A stretch of DNA of 64,000 nucleotides from Vibrio sp. J1-1. Its GTDB lineage: Bacteria; Pseudomonadota; Gammaproteobacteria; Enterobacterales; Vibrionaceae. Below are positions 55,288 to 64,000 of the stretch, in pieces (the first letter of the stretch is position 1; each line of letters starts with the position of its first letter). The position numbers and the translations under genes were made by a program. The stretch is from NCBI RefSeq assembly GCF_021728395.1, contig NZ_JAKKCM010000003.1, positions 124,001 through 188,000 of the forward strand, given 5' to 3'. The notes under the pieces are model-generated. The model searched no databases and was not told where the DNA came from. It saw only the letters and a list, made by a program, of their open reading frames with translations.

Positions 55288-57213
55288 ATGCTAAGTCTAC
55301 CATTGCAGCAAACACTTCAATCTGTGTTTGGTTTTGACTCATTACGCTCAGGTCAACAGCCAGTCATTGAAGCTGTCATGAATGGAGACTCTGCAGCGGC
55401 AATCTTTCCAACCGGATCAGGAAAATCACTTTGTTATCAATTGCCCGCCACGCAGCTGCCAAACCTGACTTTGGTGATTTCGCCACTCCTTGCGTTAATG
55501 AAAGACCAGCTTAGCTTTTTACAAAGTAAAGGCATTGCGGCGGCATCCATTGACAGTAGCCAAAGTCGAGAAGAATCTCAGCAAGTGATGGCAGGGGTGA
55601 AAAACGGCCAGATAAAAATTCTGATGATTTCAGTTGAACGGCTCAAGAACGAACGGTTCCGTGAGTTTATCCGTCAGATCCCTATATCATTGATGGTCGT
55701 GGACGAAGCACACTGTATCTCCGAATGGGGACATAACTTTCGTCCCGACTACCTGAAGCTACCGCAATATCAGAGTGAGTTGAATATTCCTCAAACGCTG
55801 TTGCTTACCGCTACGGCAACACCTGCTGTTATTAACGACATGCAGCAGAAATTCAATATCGCCAGTGAGAATATTACCGTCACGGGCTTTTACCGTCCTA
55901 ATCTGGATATTTCTGTCATTCCGTGCACAGAGTCAGAGAAACAGACTCAGCTTAACAGCATCGTTGCCAAGCAGCCTACTCTGCCAACCATTGTGTATGT
56001 CACTCAACAACAAACTGCTGAGCAGGTGGCAAAATCGCTGATTCACATCGGCATTAACGCCCATGCTTATCATGCAGGGATGAAGAGTGACGTTCGAGAA
56101 CAAATCCAACAGCAATTTATGGGTAACCAAATTGACTGCATCGTGGCGACAATCGCGTTTGGTATGGGAGTAGACAAGTCGGATATCCGCCGTGTGATTC
56201 ACTTCAATCTGCCGAAATCAATTGAGAACTACGCACAAGAAATTGGCCGGGCAGGACGTGACGGTCAACGCTCTGAATGTATTCTCCTTGGCAATTCATC
56301 TGGCTTAACCGTACTAGAGAACTTTGTTTATGGTGATACACCTGAACGTACCTCTATCAAGTATGTTTTAGAGCAAGCTCGTGAACATGCTCCACAGTGG
56401 GAAATCGTACCGCTGCGCCTGTCTCGTGAAAGTAATATACGTCAGTTACCACTTAAAACCCTGCTAGTGTATTTGGAGTTAGAGAAAGTCATCAAGGCGA
56501 AATACAGCTACTTTGCCGAGTATCGCTTTAAGTTTCTCCAAGACCAGCAATTTATCCTCAATCAGTTTCAAGGTGAACGACGCCAGTTTGTAGAAGCCAT
56601 CTTCACTTGCTCGACAAAAGCCAAAGTATGGTGTCAGGTAGATTTAGACGCACTCTGGATGCACTATCAATCAGAACGAAGCCGTGTGGTCGCTGCACTG
56701 GATTACTTTCATCAAAACGGCTGGATTGAATTGGAGAGTAAACAATTAACCGACGTGTATACTGTACTTCCAAATCAACAACGCTCTGAGAATCTGGAAC
56801 AACATCTTTACGAACTGTTCCAATCCAAAGAACACAAGGACATCGAGCGAATTCATACCATGCTGAGCTTATTCCAATCGTCAGATTGCTTAAGTTATCA
56901 GCTCGCACATTACTTTGCGGATCACAACGCACCTACTCAATGTGGTCATTGCTCGGTTTGTCGAGGCCAAGTGGCTGCGTTTCCAACTCAGGTAAATGAA
57001 CTGCCCGAGCACAAACAGATAGTGTCTTGGGTGAATGAGTTTGTGCAATTGTCTCCAACAACCATCAGTAATGAGGCGGTTGCCCGGTTCTTGTGCGGGA
57101 TAAGTACCCCACTTATCAGCCAGCTTAAAGCGACAAAAAAATCCGGCTATGGCGCGATGGAAAATGTATCCTTTGATAAAGTCATCGAGCAGGTCAGTAA
57201 AGCTCGAACTTAA
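55288..57213 (+). CDS. RecQ-family ATP-dependent DNA helicase (paralogue)
   Basis: A 641-residue SF2 helicase. Walker A is FPTGSGKSLCYQLP (near residue 38), Walker B DEAH is VVDEAHCISEWGHNFRPDY (near 133), motif VI is QEIGRAGRDGQ (near 320). Zinc-binding Cys cluster CGHCSVC lies near 555. The C-terminus lacks a clear HRDC domain and its sequence departs from canonical RecQ, so it is probably a second RecQ-type helicase rather than recQ itself. ATG 55288 is chosen because the codons upstream overlap the divergent Gre-like gene. Confidence 0.85.
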   Translation: MLSLPLQQTLQSVFGFDSLRSGQQPVIEAVMNGDSAAAIFPTGSGKSLCYQLPATQLPNLTLVISPLLALMKDQLSFLQSKGIAAASIDSSQSREESQQVMAGVKNGQIKILMISVERLKNERFREFIRQIPISLMVVDEAHCISEWGHNFRPDYLKLPQYQSELNIPQTLLLTATATPAVINDMQQKFNIASENITVTGFYRPNLDISVIPCTESEKQTQLNSIVAKQPTLPTIVYVTQQQTAEQVAKSLIHIGINAHAYHAGMKSDVREQIQQQFMGNQIDCIVATIAFGMGVDKSDIRRVIHFNLPKSIENYAQEIGRAGRDGQRSECILLGNSSGLTVLENFVYGDTPERTSIKYVLEQAREHAPQWEIVPLRLSRESNIRQLPLKTLLVYLELEKVIKAKYSYFAEYRFKFLQDQQFILNQFQGERRQFVEAIFTCSTKAKVWCQVDLDALWMHYQSERSRVVAALDYFHQNGWIELESKQLTDVYTVLPNQQRSENLEQHLYELFQSKEHKDIERIHTMLSLFQSSDCLSYQLAHYFADHNAPTQCGHCSVCRGQVAAFPTQVNELPEHKQIVSWVNEFVQLSPTTISNEAVARFLCGISTPLISQLKATKKSGYGAMENVSFDKVIEQVSKART

Positions 57214-57257
57214 AAGAAACAGTTGTTAATAGAAGCTGGCCTTAGAAGAAACCTCGC

Positions 57258-58322
57258 TTAGAAAAAACTAAGCTGACGGGCTTGTACTTCAAGCTTGAGC
57301 ATCACACTCAAGCCTAAAAGGCGGATTTCTCGCCCCTGCTGGCGTTTTAGGATGTCTTTGAGCAGAATCTTAAAGTCATTTAACTCCAGCTGAGGGTGGA
57401 TGTGTTCTATGGTCGTAAGCTGAAAATCGGCAAACTTCACTTTTATACCCTGCTTGACTATCGACTTATCAGGGCTGGCGCGTTCAAGGCGCTTTTCAAG
57501 TTCCGGATAAAGCTTGCTCTCAATGACCTGCCAACATTCGTCGTAAGTGGATATATTCTGGCTAAACGTGCGTTCGACTCCGACAGACTTTCGTTCCCGT
57601 TCAACAATCACTTCTCTGTCATCAATCCCCTGACTCCGTTTCCATAGCGAAGCACCTTGGCGACCAAACTGACGTAGCAGTTCTCGATAATCACTTTTTT
57701 TGATGTCTTCACAAAGATAGAATCCCGCTTGATGCAGTTTTTCCAGGCTGACCTTACCTACTCCAGGAATTTTCTCCAGTGGTAATTTATCCACGACTTC
57801 CTGAACTTTGTCAGGAGGAATCACAAACTGGCCATTGGGCTTGTTCATATCTGATGCGACTTTCGCGAGGAATTTAATTGGTGCCACACCGGCAGAAGCG
57901 GTCAAGCCAAGCTCATTCCAGATATCTCTTCGAATGGCTTCAGCAATTAATGTCGCGGAGCCGTGACAAGCTGTTGCAACAGTCACGTCTAAATACGCTT
58001 CGTCGAGGGAAAGAGGTTCTATGATGGGAGTATAACGCTCAAAAATCGACCGGATCTGCTGAGACACTTGTTTGTAAATATGCATCCGTCCGGGTACAAC
58101 CACAAGATTGGGGCACAATTGTAAAGCTCGGGAGGTGGGCATTGCACTGCGCACTCCATATTTACGCGCTTCATAATTGCAGGTACTAATGACCCCACGC
58201 TGCTTCTCATGGCCACCCACAGCCAGTGCAATGTTTCTGTAGTTTGGGTTATCTCTCATCTCTACGGCAGCATAAAAACAATCCATATCGACATGAATAA
58301 TTTTCCTGATTCGCTCTGACAT
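57258..58322 (-). CDS. dinB: DNA polymerase IV (Y-family translesion polymerase)
   Basis: Error-prone polymerase induced by DNA damage. 354 residues from ATG 58322 (MSERIRKIIHVDMDCFYAAVE). Catalytic acids: Asp12 in HVDMDCFYAAVE and the SLDEAYLDV motif near 105; little-finger domain in the last 110 residues. The far C-terminal residues LEVQARQLSFF include the beta-clamp-binding QLSFF. A LexA box lies at the promoter. An ATG three codons upstream lies inside the same region; the later one fits the family. Confidence 0.95.
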   Translation of the reverse strand: MSERIRKIIHVDMDCFYAAVEMRDNPNYRNIALAVGGHEKQRGVISTCNYEARKYGVRSAMPTSRALQLCPNLVVVPGRMHIYKQVSQQIRSIFERYTPIIEPLSLDEAYLDVTVATACHGSATLIAEAIRRDIWNELGLTASAGVAPIKFLAKVASDMNKPNGQFVIPPDKVQEVVDKLPLEKIPGVGKVSLEKLHQAGFYLCEDIKKSDYRELLRQFGRQGASLWKRSQGIDDREVIVERERKSVGVERTFSQNISTYDECWQVIESKLYPELEKRLERASPDKSIVKQGIKVKFADFQLTTIEHIHPQLELNDFKILLKDILKRQQGREIRLLGLSVMLKLEVQARQLSFF

Positions 58323-58335
58323 AACCCACATTACA

Positions 58336-58351
58336 CTGTTTAAAAATACAG
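58336..58351. promoter_or_regulatory. LexA (SOS) box upstream of dinB
   Basis: CTGTTTAAAAATACAG has the LexA form CTGT-N8-ACAG with AT-rich centre, 14 bp before the dinB start. TATACT just upstream could be the -10, so LexA would block transcription. Confidence 0.88.
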
Positions 58352-58454
58352 TATAGTTAAATTAATGCCCGAAGAAAATGAAAGTTTAGCTGGTTAACTA
58401 ACCGCCAACCCCATAAAACCAGATAACCCATTGACTGACCGATTATTGTATCAG

Positions 58455-58688
58455 CTAGTCCCGCAGCATAACGTCCAATTGATCCACTAACTCCGCCCAA
58501 TCAGCATCTTGCTCTATTGCCTGCCTCAAGAAGTCTGACTGTGATCTTGTCCAAAAGCTCGCTTCATATATCGGCGCAGAGTCCCGTTTGTGTCGATGAT
58601 TATTGACGAAGTCTTTAATTTCCCTTGGTGAACTGCCCAAGCCGAGTTGCTCAAACAATTCCGTCATACCGTGTTGATGCATTTCCAT
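58455..58688 (-). CDS. DUF2789 family small protein
   Basis: A 77-residue protein (MEMHQHGMTELFEQLGLGSSPREIKDFVNNHRHKRDSAPIYEASFWTRSQSDFLRQAIEQDADWAELVDQLDVMLRD in family order: Gly-Leu-Gly, FV.NH, the SFWT.SQ..FL..A segment and an acidic helix). It matches DUF2789, common in Vibrio and Pseudomonas; function unknown. AGGAGG stands close upstream. A perfect 14-bp palindrome lies before it. Confidence 0.8.
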   Translation of the reverse strand: MEMHQHGMTELFEQLGLGSSPREIKDFVNNHRHKRDSAPIYEASFWTRSQSDFLRQAIEQDADWAELVDQLDVMLRD

Positions 58689-58716
58689 ATCTGCCTCCTA
58701 ACAGGAATACTTATCA

Positions 58717-58730
58717 AGAGTATATACTCT
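58717..58730. promoter_or_regulatory. Palindrome before the DUF2789 gene
   Basis: AGAGTATATACTCT is a perfect 14-bp palindrome, 29 bp before the start. It contains TATACT, so it may be a promoter -10 that also serves as an operator; no known regulator matches it exactly. Confidence 0.4.
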
Positions 58731-58744
58731 GTCTGGCAGTCGAT

Positions 58745-58777
58745 AAAAAAATAACCCAGCAGAAGCTGGGTTATTTA
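58745..58777 (-). terminator. Rho-independent terminator of nqrM
   Basis: Stem AAATAACCCAGC / GCTGGGTTATTT followed on the minus strand by TTTTTTATCG. Confidence 0.88.
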
Positions 58778-58808
58778 AATCCAATGATTGCGTTACAACA
58801 TTGCCGAA

Positions 58809-59042
58809 TTATGCAATACGGTCTTTTTCCCAAGCAGCAAGCTTCTCTGCGCGCGCGGCTTCACGAGCTTCACGCTTTTTACGAGCGTCACAAGGTTCTG
58901 GGCAGTTACACACTTTTTCGATACCTACAGCACCAAGACCACCACAGCTGCCCTTCACCACTTTCTTCTGAAAGATATAGCCGACTGCCATTGCCGCAAT
59001 CACAGCGACAAACACAGCAAATGTAATTAGAAATGTACTCAT
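58809..59042 (-). CDS. nqrM: Na+-NQR maturation protein NqrM
   Basis: A 77-residue protein needed to assemble the iron centre between NqrD and NqrE. One N-terminal membrane helix (residues 4-26) and the family Cys motif GSCGGLGAVGIEKVCNCPEPC with four conserved Cys, then a charged helical tail. It lies downstream of apbE in the nqr region, 22 bp after it, the standard Vibrio order. Confidence 0.93.
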   Translation of the reverse strand: MSTFLITFAVFVAVIAAMAVGYIFQKKVVKGSCGGLGAVGIEKVCNCPEPCDARKKREAREAARAEKLAAWEKDRIA

Positions 59043-59064
59043 ACAAACATGCTCACTTCTGTTG

Positions 59065-60069
59065 TTATTTGTTCATAAATGGCTTGTAGGTTTCTGAAGC
59101 CAGTTCTTTAAAGCCATCATCCGTCTTAACGATCATGAAGGCTGGAATGTTATTTTCATTCGCGATAGCCATGCCTTTCTCTTCACCCAGCACCATTAAG
59201 CCAGTTGCGAGACCATCAGCAGTCATCGACGATTTATCCAATACCGTAACAGACACAACTTTGTGATTAATCGGTTTGCCTGTTTGCGGATTTATAATGT
59301 GAGAGTATCTCACACCATCGCTCTCAAAGTAATTACGATAGTCACCACTTGTTGCAATTGCCATATCACCTGGCTCGATAATCTCTTGAATTGAGCGTTC
59401 GTCGGCCGTCGGTTTTTCAATAGCAATACGCCAAGGAACGCCTTCTCGGTTAACCCCTTTTAGGCGCATTTCACCACCAACTTCAACCATATAGTTATCA
59501 ACGCCCTCAGATTGCAGATAGTTAGCAATAACATCAACGCCCCAACCTTTAGCGATGGTCGAGAGATCAACGTACAAATGTGGGATATCTTTCGACAACT
59601 TATTCCCATCGACGGTTAAGTGATGGATTCCAGTATTTGCTTTTCGAGCCGCGAGCTCTTCATCTGAAGGAACCACATCCGGGCGAGCTTCCGGACCAAA
59701 GCCCCACAAGTTAACCAGTGGACCAACCGTCACATCCAGCGCGCCCATGGTGAGTTTGTTCAATCGAATCGCTTCTTTCACAACGGTCGCTGTTTGAGGC
59801 GATACTTCAAACGCATCAGAGTCTGTGTACTGGTTGAAACGACTTAGCTCTGAATCTTTGCGGTAAGTCGACATTTGATCGTTCACTTCTTCGAGTAAAC
59901 GGTCGACTTCTTTTTGTAGCTCAGCCGCTGCTGGAATACCTTCAGCAGCGATGTATTTAATGTTGTAAGTCGTCCCCATTGTAGGGCCAGTTAGATGTAC
60001 TTGCTCCGCAGGCTGTTCACAACCAGCAAGAACTAAAAGAGAAACGAAAGCAACAAGCCACTTTTTCAC
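59065..60069 (-). CDS. apbE: FAD:protein FMN transferase ApbE
   Basis: Attaches FMN from FAD to Thr in NqrC and NqrB through a phosphoester bond, in the periplasm. 334-residue lipoprotein with lipobox LVLAGC (Cys17). Conserved: GPTMGTTYNIKY near residue 30, AKGWGVDVI (near 180), MVEVGGEMRLKG (near 195) and the metal site GYSHIINP-type YSHIINPQTGKPI (near 255) with DKSSMTADGLAT. It lies between nqrF and nqrM, but a strong hairpin after nqrF suggests it may have its own promoter. Confidence 0.95.
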   Translation of the reverse strand: MKKWLVAFVSLLVLAGCEQPAEQVHLTGPTMGTTYNIKYIAAEGIPAAAELQKEVDRLLEEVNDQMSTYRKDSELSRFNQYTDSDAFEVSPQTATVVKEAIRLNKLTMGALDVTVGPLVNLWGFGPEARPDVVPSDEELAARKANTGIHHLTVDGNKLSKDIPHLYVDLSTIAKGWGVDVIANYLQSEGVDNYMVEVGGEMRLKGVNREGVPWRIAIEKPTADERSIQEIIEPGDMAIATSGDYRNYFESDGVRYSHIINPQTGKPINHKVVSVTVLDKSSMTADGLATGLMVLGEEKGMAIANENNIPAFMIVKTDDGFKELASETYKPFMNK

Positions 60070-60155
60070 TTGTTTAACTCCTATGGAAAATTGAAATGGA
60101 TATAGAGAATAAGTTGTATCGATATGAACCGATTTTCTATATCAATTTATATTCA

Positions 60156-60194
60156 GAAAAAACAATGGCTGACCCTGTAAGAGTCAGCCATAAG
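60156..60194 (-). terminator. Rho-independent terminator of the nqr operon (after nqrF)
   Basis: Minus-strand stem ATGGCTGAC / GTCAGCCAT with a nine-base loop, followed by TGTTTTTTCTG. It separates nqrF from apbE. Confidence 0.88.
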
Positions 60195-60213
60195 TTTCAA
60201 TCACTTAGATGGA

Positions 60214-61437
60214 TTAACCACCGAAGTCATCTAGAAGGATGTTTTCATCTTCTACACCTAGATCTTTCAGCATGCCGATAACCGCTGCGTTCATCATAGG
60301 TGGACCACACATGTAGTACTCACAATCTTCAGGAGCTTCATGATCCTTCAGGTAGTTTTCGTACAGTACGTTGTGGATGAAACCTGTGTAACCATCCCAG
60401 TTATCTTCTGGCATTGGATCTGATAGAGCACAGTGCCATACGAAGTTGTCGTTTTCTTCTTGTAGGCCGTCGAAATCTTCTACGTAGAACATTTCACGCT
60501 TAGAACGCGCACCGTACCAGAAAGACATCTTACGCTTAGAATTTAGACGCTTAAGCTGGTCGAAGATGTGCGAACGCATTGGCGCCATACCAGCACCACC
60601 ACCAACGAATACCATTTCAGCATCAGTATCTTTGGCGAAGAACTCACCAAATGGACCAGAAATCGTACACTTGTCGCCTGCTTTAAGAGACCAGATGTAT
60701 GAAGACATGATACCAGGTGGTACATCAGGATTATTAGGCGGCGGCGTAGCGATACGCACGTTCAGCATAATAATACCTTCTTCTTCTGGGTAGTTAGCCA
60801 TTGAGTAAGCGCGGATTGTCTCCTCGTTTACTTTAGACTCGTAACGGAACAGGTTAAATTTGTCCCAATCTTCGCGGTACTCTTCAGGTACATCGAAGTC
60901 AGCGTATTTCACGTGGTGAGCAGGTGCTTCAATCTGGATGTAACCACCAGCACGGAAAGGTACTGATTCGCCATCTGGAATTTGTAGCTTAAGCTCTTTG
61001 ATGAACGTCGCTTTGTTATCGTTAGAGATAACGCTACATTCCCACTTCTTAACGCCGAAGATTTCTTCTGGAAGTTCGATGTCCATGTCCGTTTTCATTG
61101 CAACTTGACATGCCAGACGTTCGCCTTCGCGAGCTTCACCTTTAGTAATATGGTCAAGCTCAGTAGGTAGAATATCACCACCACCAGATTTAACTTTTAC
61201 GCGACACTGACCACATGAGCCACCGCCACCACAGGCAGAAGAAACGAATACACCAGCGCCAGCAAGAGCGCTAAGTAGTTTACCACCTGGTTGTGTAACG
61301 ATCGCCAAATTAGGGTCGTCGTTCACAGAAATTGTAATGTCACCTGTTGGTACAAGCTTAGACTTAGCGAAAAGAATCACTAGTACTAGAGCCAGTACGA
61401 TCAGAGTAAACATCACTACACCAAGAATAATGTCCAT
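60214..61437 (-). CDS. nqrF: Na+-NQR subunit F (NADH dehydrogenase, FAD and 2Fe-2S)
   Basis: Entry point of electrons from NADH in the sodium-pumping NADH:quinone reductase. 407 residues. N-terminal membrane helix (residues 3-24), plant-type ferredoxin domain with Cys69, Cys75, Cys78 and Cys110 for the 2Fe-2S centre, then an FAD domain with [11 protein letters not shown] (near 210) and an NADH domain with [12 protein letters not shown] (near 275) and the C-terminal LLDDFGG. It ends the nqrBCDEF order before a strong terminator. Confidence 0.97.
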   Translation of the reverse strand: MDIILGVVMFTLIVLALVLVILFAKSKLVPTGDITISVNDDPNLAIVTQPGGKLLSALAGAGVFVSSACGGGGSCGQCRVKVKSGGGDILPTELDHITKGEAREGERLACQVAMKTDMDIELPEEIFGVKKWECSVISNDNKATFIKELKLQIPDGESVPFRAGGYIQIEAPAHHVKYADFDVPEEYREDWDKFNLFRYESKVNEETIRAYSMANYPEEEGIIMLNVRIATPPPNNPDVPPGIMSSYIWSLKAGDKCTISGPFGEFFAKDTDAEMVFVGGGAGMAPMRSHIFDQLKRLNSKRKMSFWYGARSKREMFYVEDFDGLQEENDNFVWHCALSDPMPEDNWDGYTGFIHNVLYENYLKDHEAPEDCEYYMCGPPMMNAAVIGMLKDLGVEDENILLDDFGG

Positions 61438-61470
61438 TGACTATTCCTTAATTGTTGCGGTTTACCCGAC

Positions 61471-62067
61471 TTACAGTTGAACACCAGAGAAAGACATAAA
61501 GCCTAACGCCATTAGACCTACACTGATGAATGTGATACCTAGACCACGTAGACCAGGAGGTACGTCAGAGTACTTCATCTTCTCACGGATACCTGCAAGA
61601 GCAACGATGGCTAGCATCCAACCCACACCAGAACCAAAGCCGTAAACAACAGATTCAGCAAAGTTGTAGTCACGTTGTACCATGAAAGATACGCCACCGA
61701 AGATCGCACAGTTTACTGTGATCAGCGGTAGGAAGATGCCTAGCGCGTTGTACAGAGGTGGGAAGAAACGGTCTAGAACCATTTCTAGGATCTGTACAAG
61801 TGCTGCGATTACACCGATAAAGGTGATGAAGTTTAGGAAGCTAAGATCGACACCTTCAACTAAAGCGTTTTCTCTCAATACTAGGTTGTAAACAAGGTTG
61901 TTTACTGGAACAGCGATAGTAAGTACTACTACAACCGCAACACCTAGACCAAAAGAGGTCTTAACTTTCTTAGATACTGCAAGAAACGTACACATACCTA
62001 AGAAGAAAGACAAAGCCATGTTTTCGATGAAAATCGATTTAACTAACAGACTAATGTAATGTTCCAT
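61471..62067 (-). CDS. nqrE: Na+-NQR subunit E
   Basis: Membrane subunit of about six helices, paired with NqrD around an iron centre. 198 residues. Conserved segments: [14 protein letters not shown] near the N-terminus (its Cys is the iron ligand) and [14 protein letters not shown] near 115. 33 bp upstream of nqrF on the transcript and 7 bp after nqrD. Confidence 0.96.
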   Translation of the reverse strand: MEHYISLLVKSIFIENMALSFFLGMCTFLAVSKKVKTSFGLGVAVVVVLTIAVPVNNLVYNLVLRENALVEGVDLSFLNFITFIGVIAALVQILEMVLDRFFPPLYNALGIFLPLITVNCAIFGGVSFMVQRDYNFAESVVYGFGSGVGWMLAIVALAGIREKMKYSDVPPGLRGLGITFISVGLMALGFMSFSGVQL

Positions 62068-62074
62068 GACGTCC

Positions 62075-62707
62075 TTACTCCTTCGCTTCTACTTGTTCTG
62101 GTTTCAGAATACGGATTACCCAGATAAGGAAGCCGATTAGGAAGAATGCTGATGGCGCTAGAAGCATCAAGCCGTTTGGCTGGTACCAACCACCGTTGCT
62201 CACTAGAGGTAGGACTTCCATACCAAATAGTTTGCCTGAACCGAATAGCTCACGGAAGAAGCCAACAGTGATAAGAACGAAACCGTAACCAAGGCCGTTA
62301 CCGATACCATCGATAAGAGATGGAATTGGCGCAGATTTCATTGCGAATGCTTCAGCACGACCCATTACGATACAGTTCGTGATGATAAGACCTACGAATA
62401 CCGATAGCTGTTTAGAGATATCGTATAGGTAAGCTTTAAGCACCTGGTCTACCACGATTACTAGCGATGCGATGATTGCCATCTGAACGATGATACGTAC
62501 GCTGTTAGGAATGTGGTTACGGATTAGAGATACCGAGAAGTTAGACAGAGCAGTTACAAACGTTACTGCCAGCGTCATAACAAACGCAGTCTCTAGCTTA
62601 GTTGTTACTGCAAGCGCAGAACATACACCAAGAACCTGTAGCGCGATTGGGTTGTTATCCAATACCGGCGCTAGAATGCTCTTTTTAACATTTTGTGCAC
62701 TAGACAT
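62075..62707 (-). CDS. nqrD: Na+-NQR subunit D
   Basis: Membrane subunit related to NqrE, about six helices, 210 residues. [15 protein letters not shown] (near 28) and [16 protein letters not shown] (near 110) contain the Cys residues facing NqrE. Its start overlaps the nqrC stop by one base. Confidence 0.96.
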   Translation of the reverse strand: MSSAQNVKKSILAPVLDNNPIALQVLGVCSALAVTTKLETAFVMTLAVTFVTALSNFSVSLIRNHIPNSVRIIVQMAIIASLVIVVDQVLKAYLYDISKQLSVFVGLIITNCIVMGRAEAFAMKSAPIPSLIDGIGNGLGYGFVLITVGFFRELFGSGKLFGMEVLPLVSNGGWYQPNGLMLLAPSAFFLIGFLIWVIRILKPEQVEAKE

Positions 62708-63492
62708 TAGTTCAGACCTCCGTCACGAACTTTTGCTAGGAATGGACCAAAGCCCATATCGCCTAACCAGAAGTCAAATGTGTGTTGAACACCGTTACTA
62801 GTTAGTGTCGCACCTGATAGGCCGTCAACACCGTGCTCAGAACCTGCTGGCGCACCACCTTTAACAACTTTGATAGCTGGTTTGTGGTTTTCGTCAAACA
62901 GCTTCTTACCATCCCACTGAGCACGCCAAGATGGGTTTTCAACTTCACCACCAAGTCCAGGAGTTTCACCCTGCTCGTAGTAAGTCAAACCAGTCACAGT
63001 GTTACCATCGGTTGACACGGCAACAAAAGCGTACATCATCGACCAAAGCCCCTTACCGTGCATAGGCAAGATAACTTTTTGGACTTCATCTTGATCTTTA
63101 ACTAGGTAAACCACGGCGGTGTTAGCGCGGCGACGAATGTCAGCCTTATCTTCATCTGCAGATAAAGCGGTAGATAGGTCTGCTTTTTTAGCCGCTTCGC
63201 GCTGATCAAACTCAGCAGCGGTCGAGCCATTAGCAGCCGTTTCGACAAAATTACCCGTTTCTAGATCAACCAGACGTGGTTCAATGTATTGTGCAAATAG
63301 CTCAGGCACTTTCTTACCTGCAGCATCAATGCCCGCAACTTCAACGATCTTAGATTGCTTATCTAGTACAGCGTTAGCTTTTTGCTTATCGCGTAGACCT
63401 ACTGCTGCTGTTGATACGATGATTGAACAAACAAGGCTCAACCCGACAACAACACCCAGCGTCTTTTTAATGCTGTCGTTATTACTTGCCAT
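62707..63492 (-). CDS. nqrC: Na+-NQR subunit C (covalent FMN)
   Basis: Periplasmic-facing subunit anchored by one N-terminal helix (residues 12-32). 261 residues. The motif [13 protein letters not shown] carries Thr229, the acceptor of covalent FMN added by ApbE. It overlaps nqrB by 11 bases. Confidence 0.96.
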   Translation of the reverse strand: MASNNDSIKKTLGVVVGLSLVCSIIVSTAAVGLRDKQKANAVLDKQSKIVEVAGIDAAGKKVPELFAQYIEPRLVDLETGNFVETAANGSTAAEFDQREAAKKADLSTALSADEDKADIRRRANTAVVYLVKDQDEVQKVILPMHGKGLWSMMYAFVAVSTDGNTVTGLTYYEQGETPGLGGEVENPSWRAQWDGKKLFDENHKPAIKVVKGGAPAGSEHGVDGLSGATLTSNGVQHTFDFWLGDMGFGPFLAKVRDGGLN

Positions 63493-64000
63493 AGCGTGCT
63501 TGTCTCCGCTTGATGTTCTTCTCGATAACTAAGTGGTCGAACAGAGGTGCAAACAGGTTCGCGAATAGAATCGCCAGCATCATACCTTCTGGGTACGCTG
63601 GGTTAACTACACGGATTAGAACACACATTACACCGATTAGAGCGCCGTACCACCACTTACCTTTGTTGGTAAATGAAGCAGATACAGGGTCTGTCGCCAT
63701 AAAGAACATACCGAATGCAAAACCACCTAGAACTAGGTGCCAGTGCCATGGCATGTTGAACATTGGGTTCGTCTCAGAACCGATCACGTTGAACAGCGTT
63801 GATGTCGCGATCATACCGATCATTACACCCGCAATGATGCGCCATGAAGCGATTCGCATGTACACGATCATCGCTGCACCAATCATCAGAGCAAGAGTCG
63901 ATACTTCACCAATTGAACCAGGGATGTTACCGATGAAAGCGTCCATCCAAGTGATAGGAGCACCAGAAACTGTGTTTACAAGAGCACCGTTACCACCTTG
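63482..64000 (-). CDS. nqrB: Na+-NQR subunit B, C-terminal part (5' end outside window)
   Basis: The reading frame is open to the right edge; 172 C-terminal residues of about 414 are visible. They form membrane helices with [37 protein letters not shown] and [25 protein letters not shown], the quinone- and sodium-related C-terminal half. The FMN-bearing Thr (DGYSGAT-type motif) should lie just beyond the edge. nqrA and the operon promoter are also outside. Confidence 0.95.
   Translation of the reverse strand, partial: QGGNGALVNTVSGAPITWMDAFIGNIPGSIGEVSTLALMIGAAMIVYMRIASWRIIAGVMIGMIATSTLFNVIGSETNPMFNMPWHWHLVLGGFAFGMFFMATDPVSASFTNKGKWWYGALIGVMCVLIRVVNPAYPEGMMLAILFANLFAPLFDHLVIEKNIKRRQARYGK

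Overview
This window is a stretch of chromosome from a Vibrio, most likely a member of the Harveyi clade (V. parahaemolyticus, V. alginolyticus or V. campbellii-like). The assignment rests on an Na+-translocating NADH:quinone reductase (nqr) operon, on gene order, and on protein sequences that read as Vibrio versions of conserved gammaproteobacterial genes. It is almost entirely core genome: there is no prophage, integron, CRISPR array, tRNA, rRNA or intact insertion sequence. Both ends are cut inside genes: a TonB-dependent receptor on the left and nqrB on the right.

Layout. 1-16.1 kb: tail of a TonB receptor, then yafJ, gmhA, fadE, a SulP anion transporter, a TIGR03503-type membrane protein, dnaQ, rnhA, a YafS-like methyltransferase, gloB, mltD, a Yip1-like membrane protein, a YafD-like protein, glnB and a small cytochrome c. 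This resembles the E. coli yafD-mltD-gloB-yafS-rnhA-dnaQ and fadE-gmhA-yafJ neighbourhoods. 16.1-37.1 kb: a leftward block of essential genes, rpsB-tsf-pyrH-frr-uppS-cdsA-dxr-rseP-bamA-skp-lpxD-fabZ-lpxA-lpxB-rnhB-dnaE-accA-tilS. It links translation, nucleotide supply, undecaprenyl and phospholipid synthesis, outer-membrane assembly, lipid A synthesis and replication. 37.5-44.7 kb: map, glnD, yaeH, truC-yqcC, two DUF genes and a GNAT acetyltransferase. 44.8-45.7 kb: a CsrB-family regulatory RNA on the minus strand with an upstream VarA/GacA box. 45.7-58.7 kb: a small KfrA-like protein with yaiI, an AbgT transporter, the zinc-independent ribosomal proteins L31B and L36B, trmO, proS, yaeP, a DUF4250 gene, an NSS transporter, yggN, a Gre-like factor, a RecQ paralogue, dinB and a DUF2789 gene. 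58.8-64 kb: nqrM, apbE and nqrFEDC with part of nqrB, i.e. the sodium pump with its flavin-transfer and maturation factors.

Regulation readable from sequence: a FadR operator before fadE, a LexA box before dinB, a TrpR operator next to the -10 of the NSS transporter (predicting a tryptophan transporter), a Zur-like palindrome before rpmE2-rpmJ2, a perfect VarA/GacA box before the Csr RNA, a probable S2 autoregulatory leader before rpsB, and many rho-independent terminators.

I did not find a clearly novel multi-gene system. The most interesting signals are the TrpR-NSS link, the Csr RNA locus, and a short inverted-terminal-repeat element present twice, one copy of which supplies the last codons and stop of a neighbouring gene while the other separates lpxD from fabZ. 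Assignments of function are from sequence recognition only; no database search was run.
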